DNA from: Fusicatenibacter saccharivorans
GTDB lineage: Bacteria > Bacillota > Clostridia > Lachnospirales > Lachnospiraceae
Reading direction: 5' to 3'
NCBI RefSeq assembly: GCF_015557635.1
Contig: NZ_JADNOP010000010.1
Span: 1 to 64,000, forward strand
Length of the DNA: 64,000 nucleotides
Below the pieces are notes generated by a model. It was not told the origin of the DNA. It made no database searches and saw nothing but the letters and a program-made list of their open reading frames with translations. Both the position numbers and the translations under genes were made by a program. Each line of letters opens with the position of its first letter. Position 1 is the first letter of the stretch. Positions 10,995 through 21,227 of this stretch are shown here, piece after piece.

Positions 10995-11129
10995 ATGAAA
11001 ATGACATTTCAGCCGAAAAAAAGATCCAGAGCTAAAGTTCACGGATTCAGAGCAAGAATGAGCACAAAAGGTGGAAGAAAAGTTTTAGCTGCAAGAAGAT
11101 TAAAAGGAAGAAAAAAATTATCAGCATAA
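10995..11129 (+). CDS. rpmH: 50S ribosomal protein L34
   Basis: A 44-residue, highly basic protein beginning [18 protein letters not shown] and ending in the Arg/Lys-rich tail typical of L34. It is full length for the family. An AAAGGAGG site lies 12 bases upstream of the ATG. It is the first rightward gene after oriC, as in most bacteria, and is followed by a hairpin that may reduce read-through into rnpA. Confidence 0.97.
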   Translation: MKMTFQPKKRSRAKVHGFRARMSTKGGRKVLAARRLKGRKKLSA

Positions 11130-11136
11130 AACCAAA

Positions 11137-11159
11137 GGCCGCATAAAATTTATGTGGTC
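11137..11159 (+). terminator. Attenuating hairpin between rpmH and rnpA
   Basis: GGCCGCATA pairs with TATGTGGTC (two G-T pairs), followed by TTTTCTT. It lies 8 bases after the rpmH stop and 69 before rnpA, so it probably lets L34 be made in excess over RNase P protein. Confidence 0.65.
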
Positions 11160-11227
11160 TTTTCTTCTATCTAAAGCTATTCAAGGAAAAGAAAATTTAG
11201 ACAAATCATGAAGGAAAGAATGGATTC

Positions 11228-11575
11228 ATGAAATATTCGGAAAGCCTGAAAAAAAACAGAGATTTTCAGCTGGTTTATAAGCAGGGAACATCGTTTGCAA
11301 ACCGATTTCTGGTCATGTATGTGAAGAAAAATCAGCTGGGACGGAACCGGATTGGAATTTCAGTAAGCAAAAAGGTGGGAAACAGCGTTGTGCGCCACCA
11401 TCTGGCGAGACTGATCCGGGAGAGTTATCGTCTGCATGAAGAGGAATTTCAGTGTGGAATGGATGTAGTTGTGATCGCAAGAGTTAATGCAAAAAACTGT
11501 ACGTATTTCGAGATAGAGGGAGCACTTTTGCATCTGGGAAAACTGCATCATATATTAAAGGAAACAGAAGAATGA
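11228..11575 (+). CDS. rnpA: Ribonuclease P protein component
   Basis: The 115-residue basic protein that assists the catalytic RNA of RNase P in tRNA 5' maturation. The family signature is clear at about residues 37-65 ([17 protein letters not shown] followed by an RLIRE helix). Two residues of the usual RNR motif are changed to HHL. The next gene overlaps its stop by four bases, indicating translational coupling. Confidence 0.96.
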   Translation: MKYSESLKKNRDFQLVYKQGTSFANRFLVMYVKKNQLGRNRIGISVSKKVGNSVVRHHLARLIRESYRLHEEEFQCGMDVVVIARVNAKNCTYFEIEGALLHLGKLHHILKETEE

Positions 11576-11781
11576 AGACGGTATTGATAAAAGGTATCCG
11601 GTTTTATCAGAAGTACCTGTCTCCTCTGAAGAGGGTGCACTGCCCTTATACGCCGACCTGCTCGCAGTACGGGCTGGAAGCGATTCAGAAATATGGTGCT
11701 TTCAAAGGAAGTCTGCTGGCATTATGGAGAATACTGAGATGTAACCCGTTTTCACACGGAGGTTACGACCCTGTGCCGTAG
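11572..11781 (+). CDS. yidD: Membrane protein insertion efficiency factor YidD
   Basis: A 69-residue protein with the invariant family features: the YQKYLSPL helix, the [10 protein letters not shown] cysteine motif and the RCNPF...GGYDPVP C-terminus. It is a peripheral inner-membrane protein thought to help YidC. Its ATG overlaps the rnpA stop (ATGA), and yidC follows after 23 bases, so the three are one operon. Confidence 0.95.
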   Translation: MKTVLIKGIRFYQKYLSPLKRVHCPYTPTCSQYGLEAIQKYGAFKGSLLALWRILRCNPFSHGGYDPVP

Positions 11782-11804
11782 ATAAATAAGGAGGAAAAGA
11801 CGTT

Positions 11805-13100
11805 TTGGATATCGTACTGAGTAAGTCAACGTGGCCGATTATCGGGTGGGTATGCCAGATCCTCGGCTGGCTGATCAATGGAATTTATTTTTGTCTGGAA
11901 AAAATTGGAATTCCGAACATCGGTATTGCGATTATTCTGTATACGATTATCATTTATCTCGTTCTGACGCCGCTTCAGATCAAGCAGCAGAAGATGTCGA
12001 AGATGATGAGCGTAATGCAGCCGGATCTGCAGAGAATTGAAAAGAAATATCAGAACAAAAAAGACCAGGCTTCTCAGATGAAAAAATCTGAAGAGACCAT
12101 GGCAGTTTATCAGAAATACGGTGTCTCCCCGACAGGAAGCTGCAGTACACTGCTGGTTCAGATGCCGATTCTGCTTGCGCTGTACCAGGTTATCTATCAT
12201 ATTCCGGGATATATCGGAAGTGTCCGCAATGTATTCCAGGGACTGACAACACAGATGATGGGTGTATCAGGATATTCTGGAATTCTGACACAGTTTATCA
12301 CAGATAACCGTGTTACCATGTACAGTAAAGTAAGTGAAACATTAACCGAAAATAACCTTCTGGACATGTTTTATGTGCTGAAACCGTCCCAGTGGACGAA
12401 GCTGGCCGACATCAGCGAGTTCTCCGGTATTGCGGATACCATTACAAAAACCGCCGCGGAGTCCAAGCATATCAACATGTTCCTTGGATTTAATATCACA
12501 CAGTCTCCGATGGATGTCATCCGCGAGGGTATGGCAAACGGATCTGCGCTTCTGATTGCAGGAGCAATTCTGGTGCCGGTTCTGGCATGGTTTACCCAGT
12601 GGCTGAATTACAAGCTGATGCCGCAGGCACCATCTTCCAACAACGGAAATAAGACAGCAAACTCCATGGAAAATTCTATGAAGACCATGAACACGGTAAT
12701 GCCTGTTTTCTCCGCATTTATGTGTTTATCGTTCTCCATCGGTATTGGTATTTACTGGATTGCAGGTGCGCTTGTTCGAAGCGTACAGCAGATTGTGATC
12801 AACCGTCATATGTCTTCCATTGACATGGATGAGGTGATCCGCAAAAACCAGGAAAAAGCTGCAAAGAAGAGAGAAAAAGCCGGCCTTCCGCCGCAGAAAA
12901 TCACACAGGCTGCAACGCAGAGTGTGCGTAATATTCAGGTACAGGAGAACGAAGAGCCGTCTGCTGAGGAAAAAGAGGCAGCAAGAAAAGCTTCGACTGA
13001 GTATTACAACAGTAATCAGGAATACCGCGCCGGAAGCATCGCTGCGAAAGCAAACATGGTAAAACAGTTTGATGAAAAGAACAGCAAAAAGAAAAAATAG
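11805..13100 (+). CDS. yidC: Membrane protein insertase YidC/Oxa1 family
   Basis: A 431-residue polytopic insertase that places proteins in the membrane with or without SecYEG. It starts at a TTG with an AAGGAGG site 10 bases upstream. The Oxa1 core is visible: a helix at about residues 35-58, the basic cytoplasmic loop QIKQQKMSKM, and further helices near 110-130, 245-265 and 300-320. The C-terminal 80 residues are highly charged and probably bind ribosomes. It lacks the large Gram-negative periplasmic domain. No lipobox is seen at the N-terminus. Confidence 0.95.
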   Translation: MDIVLSKSTWPIIGWVCQILGWLINGIYFCLEKIGIPNIGIAIILYTIIIYLVLTPLQIKQQKMSKMMSVMQPDLQRIEKKYQNKKDQASQMKKSEETMAVYQKYGVSPTGSCSTLLVQMPILLALYQVIYHIPGYIGSVRNVFQGLTTQMMGVSGYSGILTQFITDNRVTMYSKVSETLTENNLLDMFYVLKPSQWTKLADISEFSGIADTITKTAAESKHINMFLGFNITQSPMDVIREGMANGSALLIAGAILVPVLAWFTQWLNYKLMPQAPSSNNGNKTANSMENSMKTMNTVMPVFSAFMCLSFSIGIGIYWIAGALVRSVQQIVINRHMSSIDMDEVIRKNQEKAAKKREKAGLPPQKITQAATQSVRNIQVQENEEPSAEEKEAARKASTEYYNSNQEYRAGSIAAKANMVKQFDEKNSKKKK

Positions 13101-13113
13101 GGGGTAAATCTTT

Positions 13114-13938
13114 ATGGAGTTTATCGAAGTATCCGCAAAAACCGTGGACGACGCTATTACAAAAGCCTGCATTGAGCTTCAGGCTGCCAGCGATAAACTG
13201 GAGATCCAGGTCATCAGCGAAGGCAGTTCCGGATTCTTTGGAATCGGAAGTAAACCGGCTGTGATCCGTGCCGCTGTAAAAGCCGCACCGGAAAAAGAAC
13301 CGGAAGCACCCCAGAAACCAGAGAAAAAAGAGGCAGCTCCTGCACCGGTAAAGGAAGCGCCGAAAAAAGAAGCTGTAAAGAAAGAAACGGAAAGAAAATC
13401 TGCTCCGCGTCAGGCAGAAACTGCAAGACGCTCCGAGCCAAGAGAAGAGCGTGAAGTAGTTCAGAGAACAGACGAGGAAATCGCCCAGATCAAGGCAACG
13501 GCACTTGAGTTCTTAAGCGGTGTATTCAAAGCCATGGAGCTCCCGGTTGAGATCCAGATGGAGTATAATGCCGAGAACGGTTCTCTTGAAGTTGATTTTG
13601 CCGGTGAGGATATGGGCATCCTGATCGGCAAAAGAGGACAGACGCTGGATTCCCTTCAGTATCTGACCAGCCTTGTAGTCAATAAAGAGCAGAAGGATTA
13701 CGTTCGTGTCAAACTTGATACGGAAAATTACCGCAAGCGCAGAAAAGAAACACTGGAAAACCTGGCAAGAAACATCGCTTACAAAGTGAAAAAGACCAGA
13801 AGACCGGTTTCCTTAGAGCCGATGAATCCTTACGAGAGAAGAATCATCCACTCTGCACTGCAGGGAAATAAATTTGTGGAGACCTACAGCGAGGGCAGCG
13901 AGCCATATCGCCACGTTGTTGTAGCGCCGAAACGATAA
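13114..13938 (+). CDS. jag: RNA-binding protein KhpB (Jag)
   Basis: A 274-residue RNA chaperone that pairs with KhpA and affects cell-wall synthesis in Gram-positive bacteria. Three parts are visible: the Jag_N domain at residues 1-52 (with the SSGFFGIGSKPA motif), a Lys/Glu/Pro/Ala-rich linker at about 55-120, then a KH domain (GILIGKRGQTLDSLQYL) and a C-terminal R3H domain ending HVVVAPKR. It starts 13 bases after yidC, the conserved arrangement. Confidence 0.95.
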   Translation: MEFIEVSAKTVDDAITKACIELQAASDKLEIQVISEGSSGFFGIGSKPAVIRAAVKAAPEKEPEAPQKPEKKEAAPAPVKEAPKKEAVKKETERKSAPRQAETARRSEPREEREVVQRTDEEIAQIKATALEFLSGVFKAMELPVEIQMEYNAENGSLEVDFAGEDMGILIGKRGQTLDSLQYLTSLVVNKEQKDYVRVKLDTENYRKRRKETLENLARNIAYKVKKTRRPVSLEPMNPYERRIIHSALQGNKFVETYSEGSEPYRHVVVAPKR

Positions 13939-13957
13939 GAAAGCGTAAAAAATATGC

Positions 13958-13997
13958 AAAAAGACGGTACCTGTGTAAAATACGGGGTACCGTCTTT
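13958..13997 (+). terminator. Terminator of the rpmH-jag operon
   Basis: AAAGACGGTACC pairs with GGTACCGTCTTT across a 14-nt loop, with a short T run in and after the 3' arm. It lies 20 bases after jag. Confidence 0.85.
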
Positions 13998-14018
13998 TCT
14001 GGTTTTCTGCTAAAATGG

Positions 14019-14035
14019 AACTATTCAGAGCCATG
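14019..14035 (+). repeat. Solo end of a MITE-like element
   Basis: AACTATTCAGAGCCATG matches the terminal repeat of the 147-bp element at 36796-36942, including two bases beyond the shared 15. No partner end is found nearby, so this is a relic or a solo end lying in the mnmE leader. Confidence 0.6.
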
Positions 14036-14109
14036 CGAAAGGAAAGAAAAGATGTGGATCTGAATACTGGGGTCCCCCAAAAGAGAGGTTTTAGAAAGGA
14101 CTGGAAACA

Positions 14110-15498
14110 ATGGCAGGATTTCATTTGGATGATACAATTGCCGCAGTGTCCACAGCGATGGCGCCGGCGGGAATTGGTATTGTAAGAATCAGCGGAAACG
14201 ATGCATTCGAAGTGGCGGATCGCGTATTCCGTGCAAAAAAAGAAGGAAAAAAGCTTTCTGCGGTCAAATCCCATACGATTCATTATGGATGGATTACCGA
14301 AGGGGAGGAAGTGATTGATGAGGTCCTTGTCATGGTGATGAAAGGGCCGAAAACATATACGGGCGAGAATACCGTCGAGATCGACTGTCACGGCGGGGTG
14401 CTGGCGGTGAAAAAAGTGCTCGAGGCAGTCTTAAATGCCGGTGCGCGGGCGGCAGATCCGGGTGAGTTTACGAAACGGGCGTTTCTGAACGGAAGAATGG
14501 ATCTGACGCAGGCCGAGGCGGTTATGGATGTCATCTCGGCAAAGAGTGCGTATGCCTTAAAAAGCTCCGAGAGCCAGCTGCGCGGAACGGTGAAAAAGGC
14601 GATCCGGGCAATTCGCGAGAAGCTGATTTATGAGATCGCGTTTATCGAGTCGGCGCTTGATGACCCGGAGCACATCAGTCTGGACGGATACCCGGAGCGG
14701 CTGGCCGTGGTTGTTGCGGAGCAGAAAAAACAGGTTGAAAAGCTCCTGGCATCTGCGGATGAGGGTAAGATGATCCAGGAGGGCATCAAGACGGTTATTC
14801 TTGGAAAGCCGAATGCCGGAAAATCGTCGCTTTTGAATCTGCTGGCCGGAGAGGAAAAGGCGATTGTAACGGATATCGCCGGAACGACGCGCGACGTGCT
14901 CGAGGAAAATCTGGTCTTAAAGGGCATTTCCCTTCGGATTCTGGATACGGCGGGTATTCGAAAAACGGCGGATACGGTCGAGAAAATCGGTGTGGACCGT
15001 GCTTTGGAGCATGCAAAGGACGCAGATCTGATTCTCTACGTGGTGGATGCATCCGTACCGCTCGATGAGAATGATGCAAAAATCATGGAAATCCTGAAAG
15101 GGCGCAAGGCGATTGTGCTGCTGAATAAGTCGGATCTGACTGCGGTGATCGAAAAAGAGGAGATGGAGCAAAAGACAGGCGCTCCGGTCATCAGCATTTC
15201 CGCGCGGGAAGAGACGGGTATGGAAGAGCTGGAGGAACAGATGAAAAAGATGTTTTTCCAGGGCGAAATTTCGTTCAACGATGAGGTTTACATCACGAAT
15301 GCGCGCCACAAGCAGGCGCTCCTTGCGGCAAAAAAGAGTCTGGAGCTGACGGCAGAAAGCATCGAAATGGGTATGCCGGAGGATTTCTTTTCCATTGATC
15401 TTATGAATGCGTATGAGGAGCTGGGTTCGATCATCGGTGAAGCGGTGGGAGAAGACCTTGTGAATGAGATTTTCAGCAAATTCTGTACAGGTAAATAA
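14110..15498 (+). CDS. mnmE: tRNA uridine-5-carboxymethylaminomethyl modification GTPase
   Basis: With MnmG it modifies the wobble uridine of several tRNAs; 462 residues. The N-terminal tetrahydrofolate-binding domain starts at residue 1. The G domain is inserted in a helical domain, with Walker A GKPNAGKS at 232-239, the switch TDIAGTTRD and DTAG at 279-282. The C-terminal FCTGK carries the invariant cysteine (Cys459). Its AAAGGA site is 10 bases upstream. It heads the mnmE-mnmG-rsmG series. Confidence 0.97.
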   Translation: MAGFHLDDTIAAVSTAMAPAGIGIVRISGNDAFEVADRVFRAKKEGKKLSAVKSHTIHYGWITEGEEVIDEVLVMVMKGPKTYTGENTVEIDCHGGVLAVKKVLEAVLNAGARAADPGEFTKRAFLNGRMDLTQAEAVMDVISAKSAYALKSSESQLRGTVKKAIRAIREKLIYEIAFIESALDDPEHISLDGYPERLAVVVAEQKKQVEKLLASADEGKMIQEGIKTVILGKPNAGKSSLLNLLAGEEKAIVTDIAGTTRDVLEENLVLKGISLRILDTAGIRKTADTVEKIGVDRALEHAKDADLILYVVDASVPLDENDAKIMEILKGRKAIVLLNKSDLTAVIEKEEMEQKTGAPVISISAREETGMEELEEQMKKMFFQGEISFNDEVYITNARHKQALLAAKKSLELTAESIEMGMPEDFFSIDLMNAYEELGSIIGEAVGEDLVNEIFSKFCTGK

Positions 15499-15626
15499 AG
15501 GCAGCAAATGCAGATTACGAAGATCTGCCGGAATAGAGTTACAAGGAACGACAGCCGGATTTTGACAGAGTAAAAAGCTTAAGACAGAATCTGAAGCTGT
15601 AGATAGAGAAAGAGGATAAAAGAAAA

Positions 15627-17498
15627 ATGGCAGTTTTAGAAGAAACAATTGATATTGCCGTCATCGGCGCAGGCCATGCGGGATGCGAGGCAGCACTTGC
15701 GGCAGCGCGGATGGGGCTGGAAACGGTTGTATTTACGGTAAGTGTCGACAGCATCGCCATGATGCCGTGCAACCCGAACATCGGAGGCACGTCGAAGGGA
15801 CACCTCGTAAAAGAGATCGATGCGCTCGGCGGCGAGATGGGTAAAAATATTGACAAAACGTTTATTCAGTCGAAAATGCTGAATCAATCGAAGGGACCGG
15901 CGGTGCATTCGCTGCGTGCGCAGGCGGATAAGCGGGCGTACAGCCAGTCGATGCGCGAGGTTCTTGAAAATACCGATCATCTGACGATCCGCCAGATGGA
16001 GATTGCGGAGCTGATCGTGGAAGACGGTGTTCTGACGGGTGTAAAGGCCGTTTCCGGCGCGGTTTACCACTGTAAGGCTGCCGTCCTCTGTACCGGCGTT
16101 TATCTGAATGCACGGTGCATTTACGGCGATGTGAGCACGTATACCGGCCCGAACGGCCTGCAGGCGGCGACGCATCTGACGGATTCCCTGAAAGCGAACG
16201 GCGTGGAGATGGTGCGTTTTAAAACAGGAACACCGGCGCGTATTGACAAGCGGAGCATTGACTTTTCGAAAATGGAAGAGCAGTTTGGCGATGAGCGCGT
16301 TGTGCCGTTCTCATTCTCGACCGATCCGGAGAGCGTACAGATCGATCAGGAATCCTGCTGGCTGACGTATACGAATGAAGAAACGCACAAAATTATCCGC
16401 GAAAACCTCGACCGGTCGCCGCTGTATTCCGGCATGATCGAGGGAACAGGCCCGCGGTACTGTCCATCCATTGAAGATAAAGTTGTAAAATTTGCCGATA
16501 AAAACCGCCATCAGGTGTTCCTGGAGCCGGAGGGACGATACACGAACGAGATGTACGTCGGCGGCATGTCAAGCTCGCTGCCGGAGGATGTGCAGATTGC
16601 GATGTATCACACCGTGCCGGGTCTGGAGCATGCAAAAATCGTGCGGAATGCGTATGCGATCGAGTACGACTGCATCAACCCGAGACAGCTTCTGCCGTCC
16701 CTCGAGTTCAAGGCGATCAAGAATCTGTTTTCCGGCGGCCAGTTCAACGGCAGTTCCGGATACGAGGAGGCTGCGGCGCAGGGCCTGATCGCGGGCATCA
16801 ATGCAGCGCTCCGCGTGCAGGGAAAAGAAGAGCTGGTGCTCGACCGTTCGGAGTCGTATATCGGCGTTCTGATCGACGACCTTGTGACGAAAGAGAACCA
16901 TGAGCCGTACCGTATGATGACGAGCCGCGCGGAATACCGTCTGCTGCTCCGTCAGGACAACGCGGATCTGCGTCTGCGCAAATACGGCTACCGCGTGGGT
17001 CTGATCAGCGAGGAGCAGTATGAGGCACTGAAAGTAAAAGAACAGCGGATTCAGGAAGAGATTGAGCGCGTGGAGAATACGTATGTGGGAACGAGCTCGA
17101 ACATCAATGAGCTTCTGGAAGAGTATGGATCAACGCTGCTTTCCGGCGGAAGTTCGCTCGCAGAGCTGATCCGCCGGCCGGAGCTGAATTATAAGATGCT
17201 GGCGGAAGTAGATCCGAAAAGACCCAAGCTGCCGGAGGATGTGCAGGAGCAGGTCAACATCAACATCAAGTACGACGGCTACATTAAGCGCCAGATGAAG
17301 CAGGTGGAGCAGTTTAAAAAGATGGAAGAGAAGAAGATCCCGGAGAACATCAATTACGACGAGATCCAGAGCCTGCGCATCGAGGCGAAACAGAAGCTGA
17401 ACCTGTACCGTCCGATCAACATCGGCCAGGCGTCACGTATTTCGGGCGTTTCCCCGGCGGATATTTCGGTTCTGCTGGTGTATCTGGGACATAAATAA
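15627..17498 (+). CDS. mnmG: tRNA modification FAD enzyme MnmG
   Basis: The FAD- and NADH-dependent partner of MnmE in wobble-uridine modification, 623 residues, full length. The dinucleotide fold [10 protein letters not shown] starts at residue 14. The GidA signatures [11 protein letters not shown] and [17 protein letters not shown] are present, and the C-terminal helical domain for MnmE contact ends [10 protein letters not shown]. It lies 128 bases after mnmE, a gap with no visible gene. Confidence 0.97.
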   Translation: MAVLEETIDIAVIGAGHAGCEAALAAARMGLETVVFTVSVDSIAMMPCNPNIGGTSKGHLVKEIDALGGEMGKNIDKTFIQSKMLNQSKGPAVHSLRAQADKRAYSQSMREVLENTDHLTIRQMEIAELIVEDGVLTGVKAVSGAVYHCKAAVLCTGVYLNARCIYGDVSTYTGPNGLQAATHLTDSLKANGVEMVRFKTGTPARIDKRSIDFSKMEEQFGDERVVPFSFSTDPESVQIDQESCWLTYTNEETHKIIRENLDRSPLYSGMIEGTGPRYCPSIEDKVVKFADKNRHQVFLEPEGRYTNEMYVGGMSSSLPEDVQIAMYHTVPGLEHAKIVRNAYAIEYDCINPRQLLPSLEFKAIKNLFSGGQFNGSSGYEEAAAQGLIAGINAALRVQGKEELVLDRSESYIGVLIDDLVTKENHEPYRMMTSRAEYRLLLRQDNADLRLRKYGYRVGLISEEQYEALKVKEQRIQEEIERVENTYVGTSSNINELLEEYGSTLLSGGSSLAELIRRPELNYKMLAEVDPKRPKLPEDVQEQVNINIKYDGYIKRQMKQVEQFKKMEEKKIPENINYDEIQSLRIEAKQKLNLYRPINIGQASRISGVSPADISVLLVYLGHK

Positions 17499-17622
17499 AG
17501 GACAGATATGCATGCCTGAATTACGTTCTTATGCAGCGAAGCAGCAAGTGCTTTCACGCTGTGTGAATCGTAACAAAAAGTGCAGCGGACACTTGGAAGA
17601 ATAGAGTAGAACGGAGAACAAC

Positions 17623-18348
17623 ATGAAAGAATACAATCTTGAAGGATTTGAGCGCGGCCTTTTTGAGCTTGGAATCAAACTTTCCGAGGAGCAGAAAACG
17701 CAGTTTCTGCAGTATTACGAGCTGCTGGTGGAGTGGAATTCGTTTATGAATCTGACGGCGATTACGGAGTTCGATCAGGTTATCACGAAACATTTCCTCG
17801 ATAGCCTGTCGCTGGTGAAGGTCTGTGATGTGGCACAGGCAGGACGCATTCTTGATGTGGGAACGGGAGCCGGTTTCCCGGGAATCCCGCTGAAAATTGC
17901 GTTTCCGGAGGTGGAAGTCGTGCTGCTGGATTCGCTGAATAAGAGGGTGAAATTCCTGAATGAAGTGATCGGACAGCTTGGACTTTCCAAAATTACGGCC
18001 ATTCATGGAAGAGCTGAGGATTTCGCACGCCAGAAGGAGTACCGGGAGCAGTTTGATCTCGTGGTATCGCGCGCGGTGGCGAATTTGAGTTCGCTTTCGG
18101 AGTATTGTCTGCCGTATGTGAAGGTGGGCGGACGGTTTGTTTCGTATAAATCGGGCAAATTAAGCGAGGAGCTTACTGCGGCCCAAAAAGCGATCCATGT
18201 ACTCGGCGGCGAGGCAAAAGAGCCGGTTTATTTCCAGCTTACGGGAACAGAGGATGAGAGATCGTTTGTCTGTATCGAGAAGGGGAAGGCAACGCCGAAA
18301 AAGTACCCGAGAAAAGCGGGAACACCGGCGAAGGAGCCGATTCAGTAA
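17623..18348 (+). CDS. rsmG: 16S rRNA (guanine-N7) methyltransferase
   Basis: It methylates the N7 of a guanine in the 530 loop of 16S rRNA; 241 residues. The SAM-binding loop ILDVGTGAGFPGIPL is at residues 76-90, followed by LLDSLNKRVKFLNEV. The last 20 residues are a basic tail. A CGGAG site lies 6 bases upstream. A strong terminator follows, so in this genome the usual run-on into parA is broken by about 12 kb of other genes. Confidence 0.96.
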   Translation: MKEYNLEGFERGLFELGIKLSEEQKTQFLQYYELLVEWNSFMNLTAITEFDQVITKHFLDSLSLVKVCDVAQAGRILDVGTGAGFPGIPLKIAFPEVEVVLLDSLNKRVKFLNEVIGQLGLSKITAIHGRAEDFARQKEYREQFDLVVSRAVANLSSLSEYCLPYVKVGGRFVSYKSGKLSEELTAAQKAIHVLGGEAKEPVYFQLTGTEDERSFVCIEKGKATPKKYPRKAGTPAKEPIQ

Positions 18349-18402
18349 AGAATAGATTTTTTGAGAAAGCTAAAAAAGAAACAAAAGTGTAAAAGGTGAA
18401 AT

Positions 18403-18457
18403 CAGAAGAGGTTGTTATGCCGAGTAAGTTGGCATAATAACCTCTTCTGTTTTTTTA
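18403..18457 (+). terminator. Strong terminator after rsmG
   Basis: A 19-bp stem (CAGAAGAGGTTGTTATGCC with its complement, one mismatch) around a 9-nt loop, followed by eight T residues. Confidence 0.93.
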
Positions 18458-18594
18458 TTTCTCCTATTTGCAGCATTTTGCGCTGAATATTTTGTGAAAA
18501 TATGATAATTGTTAAAAAAATTATATCAGTGTATGATAAGATAAATAGATCAATCGTGAAACGTAAAAGAAAATACGACAGGGGAGGGAATCGT

Positions 18595-19479
18595 ATGAAG
18601 AAAATATTAAAAATATTTGTTTGCTTCATTGGAATTATAATATCAGCATCTACTGTATCAGCATCTAAACTTGAAATATTATCGGAATCTGAAGATTATG
18701 AAAAAATCGTTGCACTTGCTGATGAAATTGTTTCTATTACAAATGGAGGACCTGTTGAGGATCCGTTTGAAGAGGGAATCAGTGTATCAGATATTGATTT
18801 TGATAATGCATTAAAAGAGTATATTGATACACCACTTTTAACCTCAGAACTTCTTTCTGTGTCCGAAGTAGAAAACGCGTTAGAACAAAGCGATTATATT
18901 TGGATTATCCCGATTAGAGCATATGGACATTTGTATGAAGCATGTGCGGTAAGGGCAAATGGCGAAGATGGACAACCGATCGATCAATGGCACATAAGTG
19001 GAGCCAGAGGGTATGAATTAGATGATACGCCGACATATATAGAACAATTAAATATTTCACTTGCTGCAAATTCAGATATTGTATGGGACAATTATAAATT
19101 TCGACTTGTTGGAGGAGTAGATCCTATTCGTTTTCCAGTCTGGATTGCATTGAATGAAACACAAGTGGGGTATCTGATACCAGGACGTGAAGATGCTGCA
19201 GCGTGTCTTACAGACAGTTCAGAAATAGCGGAATATGGACTTAGTGGTGAAGAAGAGTTTCATGCATATAATTATGCAGCGGTTGTTGCAGCAGTTGCTG
19301 ATTCGTCATATATAGAAACTGACGATACACAAGGAGGAACAAATATTGTCCTTGATGTTGCAAATCAGCCGACGAAATATCAAAATAAGATGTTGGTAAT
19401 TATTTTAGGAATTGGGATTTTGGCGATTGCTATTATAACTATTTTGACAATTAAAAGAAAAAAAGACAGTGAAATGTAA
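18595..19479 (+). CDS. Secreted, C-terminally membrane-anchored protein of unknown function
   Basis: A 294-residue protein I do not recognise. The ATG at 18595 has a GGGGAGGG site 6 bases upstream. Residues 1-24 form a signal peptide (MKKILKIFVCFIGIIISAS, then a VSA/SK cleavage-like site). The middle is acidic and extracellular with no Cys pairs. Residues about 265-285 are a hydrophobic helix followed by KRKKDSEM, so the protein is probably a type I membrane protein facing outward. Codon use is clearly more AT-rich than rsmG on its left, and it has its own terminators on both sides, which suggests acquisition. Expression on its own promoter is inferred. Confidence 0.7.
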   Translation: MKKILKIFVCFIGIIISASTVSASKLEILSESEDYEKIVALADEIVSITNGGPVEDPFEEGISVSDIDFDNALKEYIDTPLLTSELLSVSEVENALEQSDYIWIIPIRAYGHLYEACAVRANGEDGQPIDQWHISGARGYELDDTPTYIEQLNISLAANSDIVWDNYKFRLVGGVDPIRFPVWIALNETQVGYLIPGREDAAACLTDSSEIAEYGLSGEEEFHAYNYAAVVAAVADSSYIETDDTQGGTNIVLDVANQPTKYQNKMLVIILGIGILAIAIITILTIKRKKDSEM

Positions 19480-19522
19480 GACCAGATTAAACATATCTAA
19501 AAACTAAAAGTTTATAACTAAG

Positions 19523-19564
19523 AAACAGGTGTTATCGCAACAGCAAAATAGATAACACCTGTTT
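19523..19564. terminator. Bidirectional terminator
   Basis: AAACAGGTGTTATC pairs with GATAACACCTGTTT and has T runs on both strands. It separates the secreted protein gene from the convergent glycosyltransferase gene. Confidence 0.85.
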
Positions 19565-19576
19565 TTATGGTTTAAT

Positions 19577-20917
19577 TTATACACAACAGCCCGGAATCAA
19601 AAATCCGATGTGGCTGATGAGAAACAGTACAAGCCAGACTGCTCCCGGCAGGAGTGTCAGATGGCAGGAGGCGCGTTTCCACTTGGCGGGAATTTTTGCA
19701 GTGAGTGAAGAATAGCCGTCATCAATCCAGACCATCAGCGGGACGAGCGCCGGCATCAGGTAGCGGCCCTGCGACTGATAGTCACTGAAATACGTATTGT
19801 ACATGTCCATAAGCAGCGTGATCAGGCACGCGAGGAGCAGCATCACAAAGAGGAGACGCTGCGGCTTTTTGCGGAACCAGTGCGGGATCATGCCGAGGAA
19901 CAAAAACACTAGGAATCCGAATGCCATCAGGGCGCCGTACAGCAGATAAAGCACCATCGGGAGATGGACGGTCATGTAGGAGAACGAGCCGATGAAGCTG
20001 CTGACGGTCGAGAACAGCCAGTTGGAGGTGCGGCCCTCCGGGGTCTGTAAATACGTCTGCTTAAAGCTCCAGCCTTCGGATGCCGGTGTCTGCCGGTTTT
20101 CCGGTTTGTACTCCTCAGTGGCATACAGCGATGCGGATTCCTTTGTGGTGCGCATGCCGAGCAGGTCTCCGTCGTGGATGACGGCATTGCGGATGAAGAA
20201 CCAGCCGCCGATCAGGAAGGCAATGGCAAAAACCAGAAACGCTTTGGCGAAGATCTCCTTTGCCGGTTTTCTGAAATGTATCATTAGCGCGAAGAACAGA
20301 AGAATGCTGCAGAGCAGGTACGCGTAGGCGTTGTAGTACGACAGCGCGCAGAGTCCGCAGCCTGCTCCAAGGCCGATGCAGTCTTTCTTGCAGAATGCGC
20401 TTTTCATGCCGCGGATCCAGAAGTAGATGATCAGTGCGACCGTGAAAACAGCAAAAGAATCGTTGTTTACATAGCAGGAGAGGAACACGAACTGCGGCAG
20501 GAAACCGACGAAAATACCGCCAAGCAGTGCCGATTCGCGGCGTTCAAAGAGCTCTTCTCCGATCAGAAAGACAACGATCAGTGTGCCGGTGCCGGAAAGG
20601 ACGCTGGTGAGGCGGGCGGCAGTTAAAAGAGCCGCTGCACTTTTCGTAAACAGCGATGTAATGGCCATAAACACGGAGCTGATGATCGCGGTCAGATACG
20701 GATACAGCGCATAGGAGAATCCCCACAGCGGATGGCGCACCGATTCTTCCATGCCGTTCGGCAGTGTGTGGTGTGAGACGATGTATTCCGGAATCAGCAT
20801 CCGCATCGCCTCATCGGGGGCGTGTTCGGTTTTCAGGAAAATCGAGGTGCCAAAAGAGATGCAGAAAAAGCCGAAAATCAGCATATACTTGGCCCAGTAG
20901 TAGTCTTTTTTATTCAT
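19577..20917 (-). CDS. GT-C family membrane glycosyltransferase (PMT/ArnT-like)
   Basis: A 446-residue polytopic protein with about ten hydrophobic segments. The first extracellular loop carries PDE at residues 34-36, the acidic motif typical of lipid-phosphate-sugar dependent GT-C glycosyltransferases. It probably moves a sugar from a polyprenyl-phosphate donor onto an extracellular acceptor; donor and acceptor are unknown. The start at 20917 has an AGGAGA site 5 bases upstream; the open frame extends 50 codons further but without a better start. It is the only leftward gene between rsmG and the ABC operon. Confidence 0.75.
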   Translation of the reverse strand: MNKKDYYWAKYMLIFGFFCISFGTSIFLKTEHAPDEAMRMLIPEYIVSHHTLPNGMEESVRHPLWGFSYALYPYLTAIISSVFMAITSLFTKSAAALLTAARLTSVLSGTGTLIVVFLIGEELFERRESALLGGIFVGFLPQFVFLSCYVNNDSFAVFTVALIIYFWIRGMKSAFCKKDCIGLGAGCGLCALSYYNAYAYLLCSILLFFALMIHFRKPAKEIFAKAFLVFAIAFLIGGWFFIRNAVIHDGDLLGMRTTKESASLYATEEYKPENRQTPASEGWSFKQTYLQTPEGRTSNWLFSTVSSFIGSFSYMTVHLPMVLYLLYGALMAFGFLVFLFLGMIPHWFRKKPQRLLFVMLLLACLITLLMDMYNTYFSDYQSQGRYLMPALVPLMVWIDDGYSSLTAKIPAKWKRASCHLTLLPGAVWLVLFLISHIGFLIPGCCV

Positions 20918-21227
20918 AGAGTCTCCTAAAATCTCCAGTCCCGGACGGGAAAAAGTCCGGCGTAATGTTTCGCGGCGGAACAAAAATGGAAAAGCGTCCG
21001 TCCGCGGATACGTTATAGTATACATGATTCTTATGGTAAAAGAAATTGATTTTTCGTCGAAAAACAAACAAATTGCTCCATGGCTTCACCGTTTTTTCAC
21101 AAATTTTCCAGCAAATTATCACATTTTCAGAATAAGATAAAGTGTCTTTAGAGAATGAGAGCATCTCCGGCTCTTTTGCCAGAAAGGCCAGGCCGGAACT
21201 GCTTTAAGAAACAAGGAGGAAGGAACA

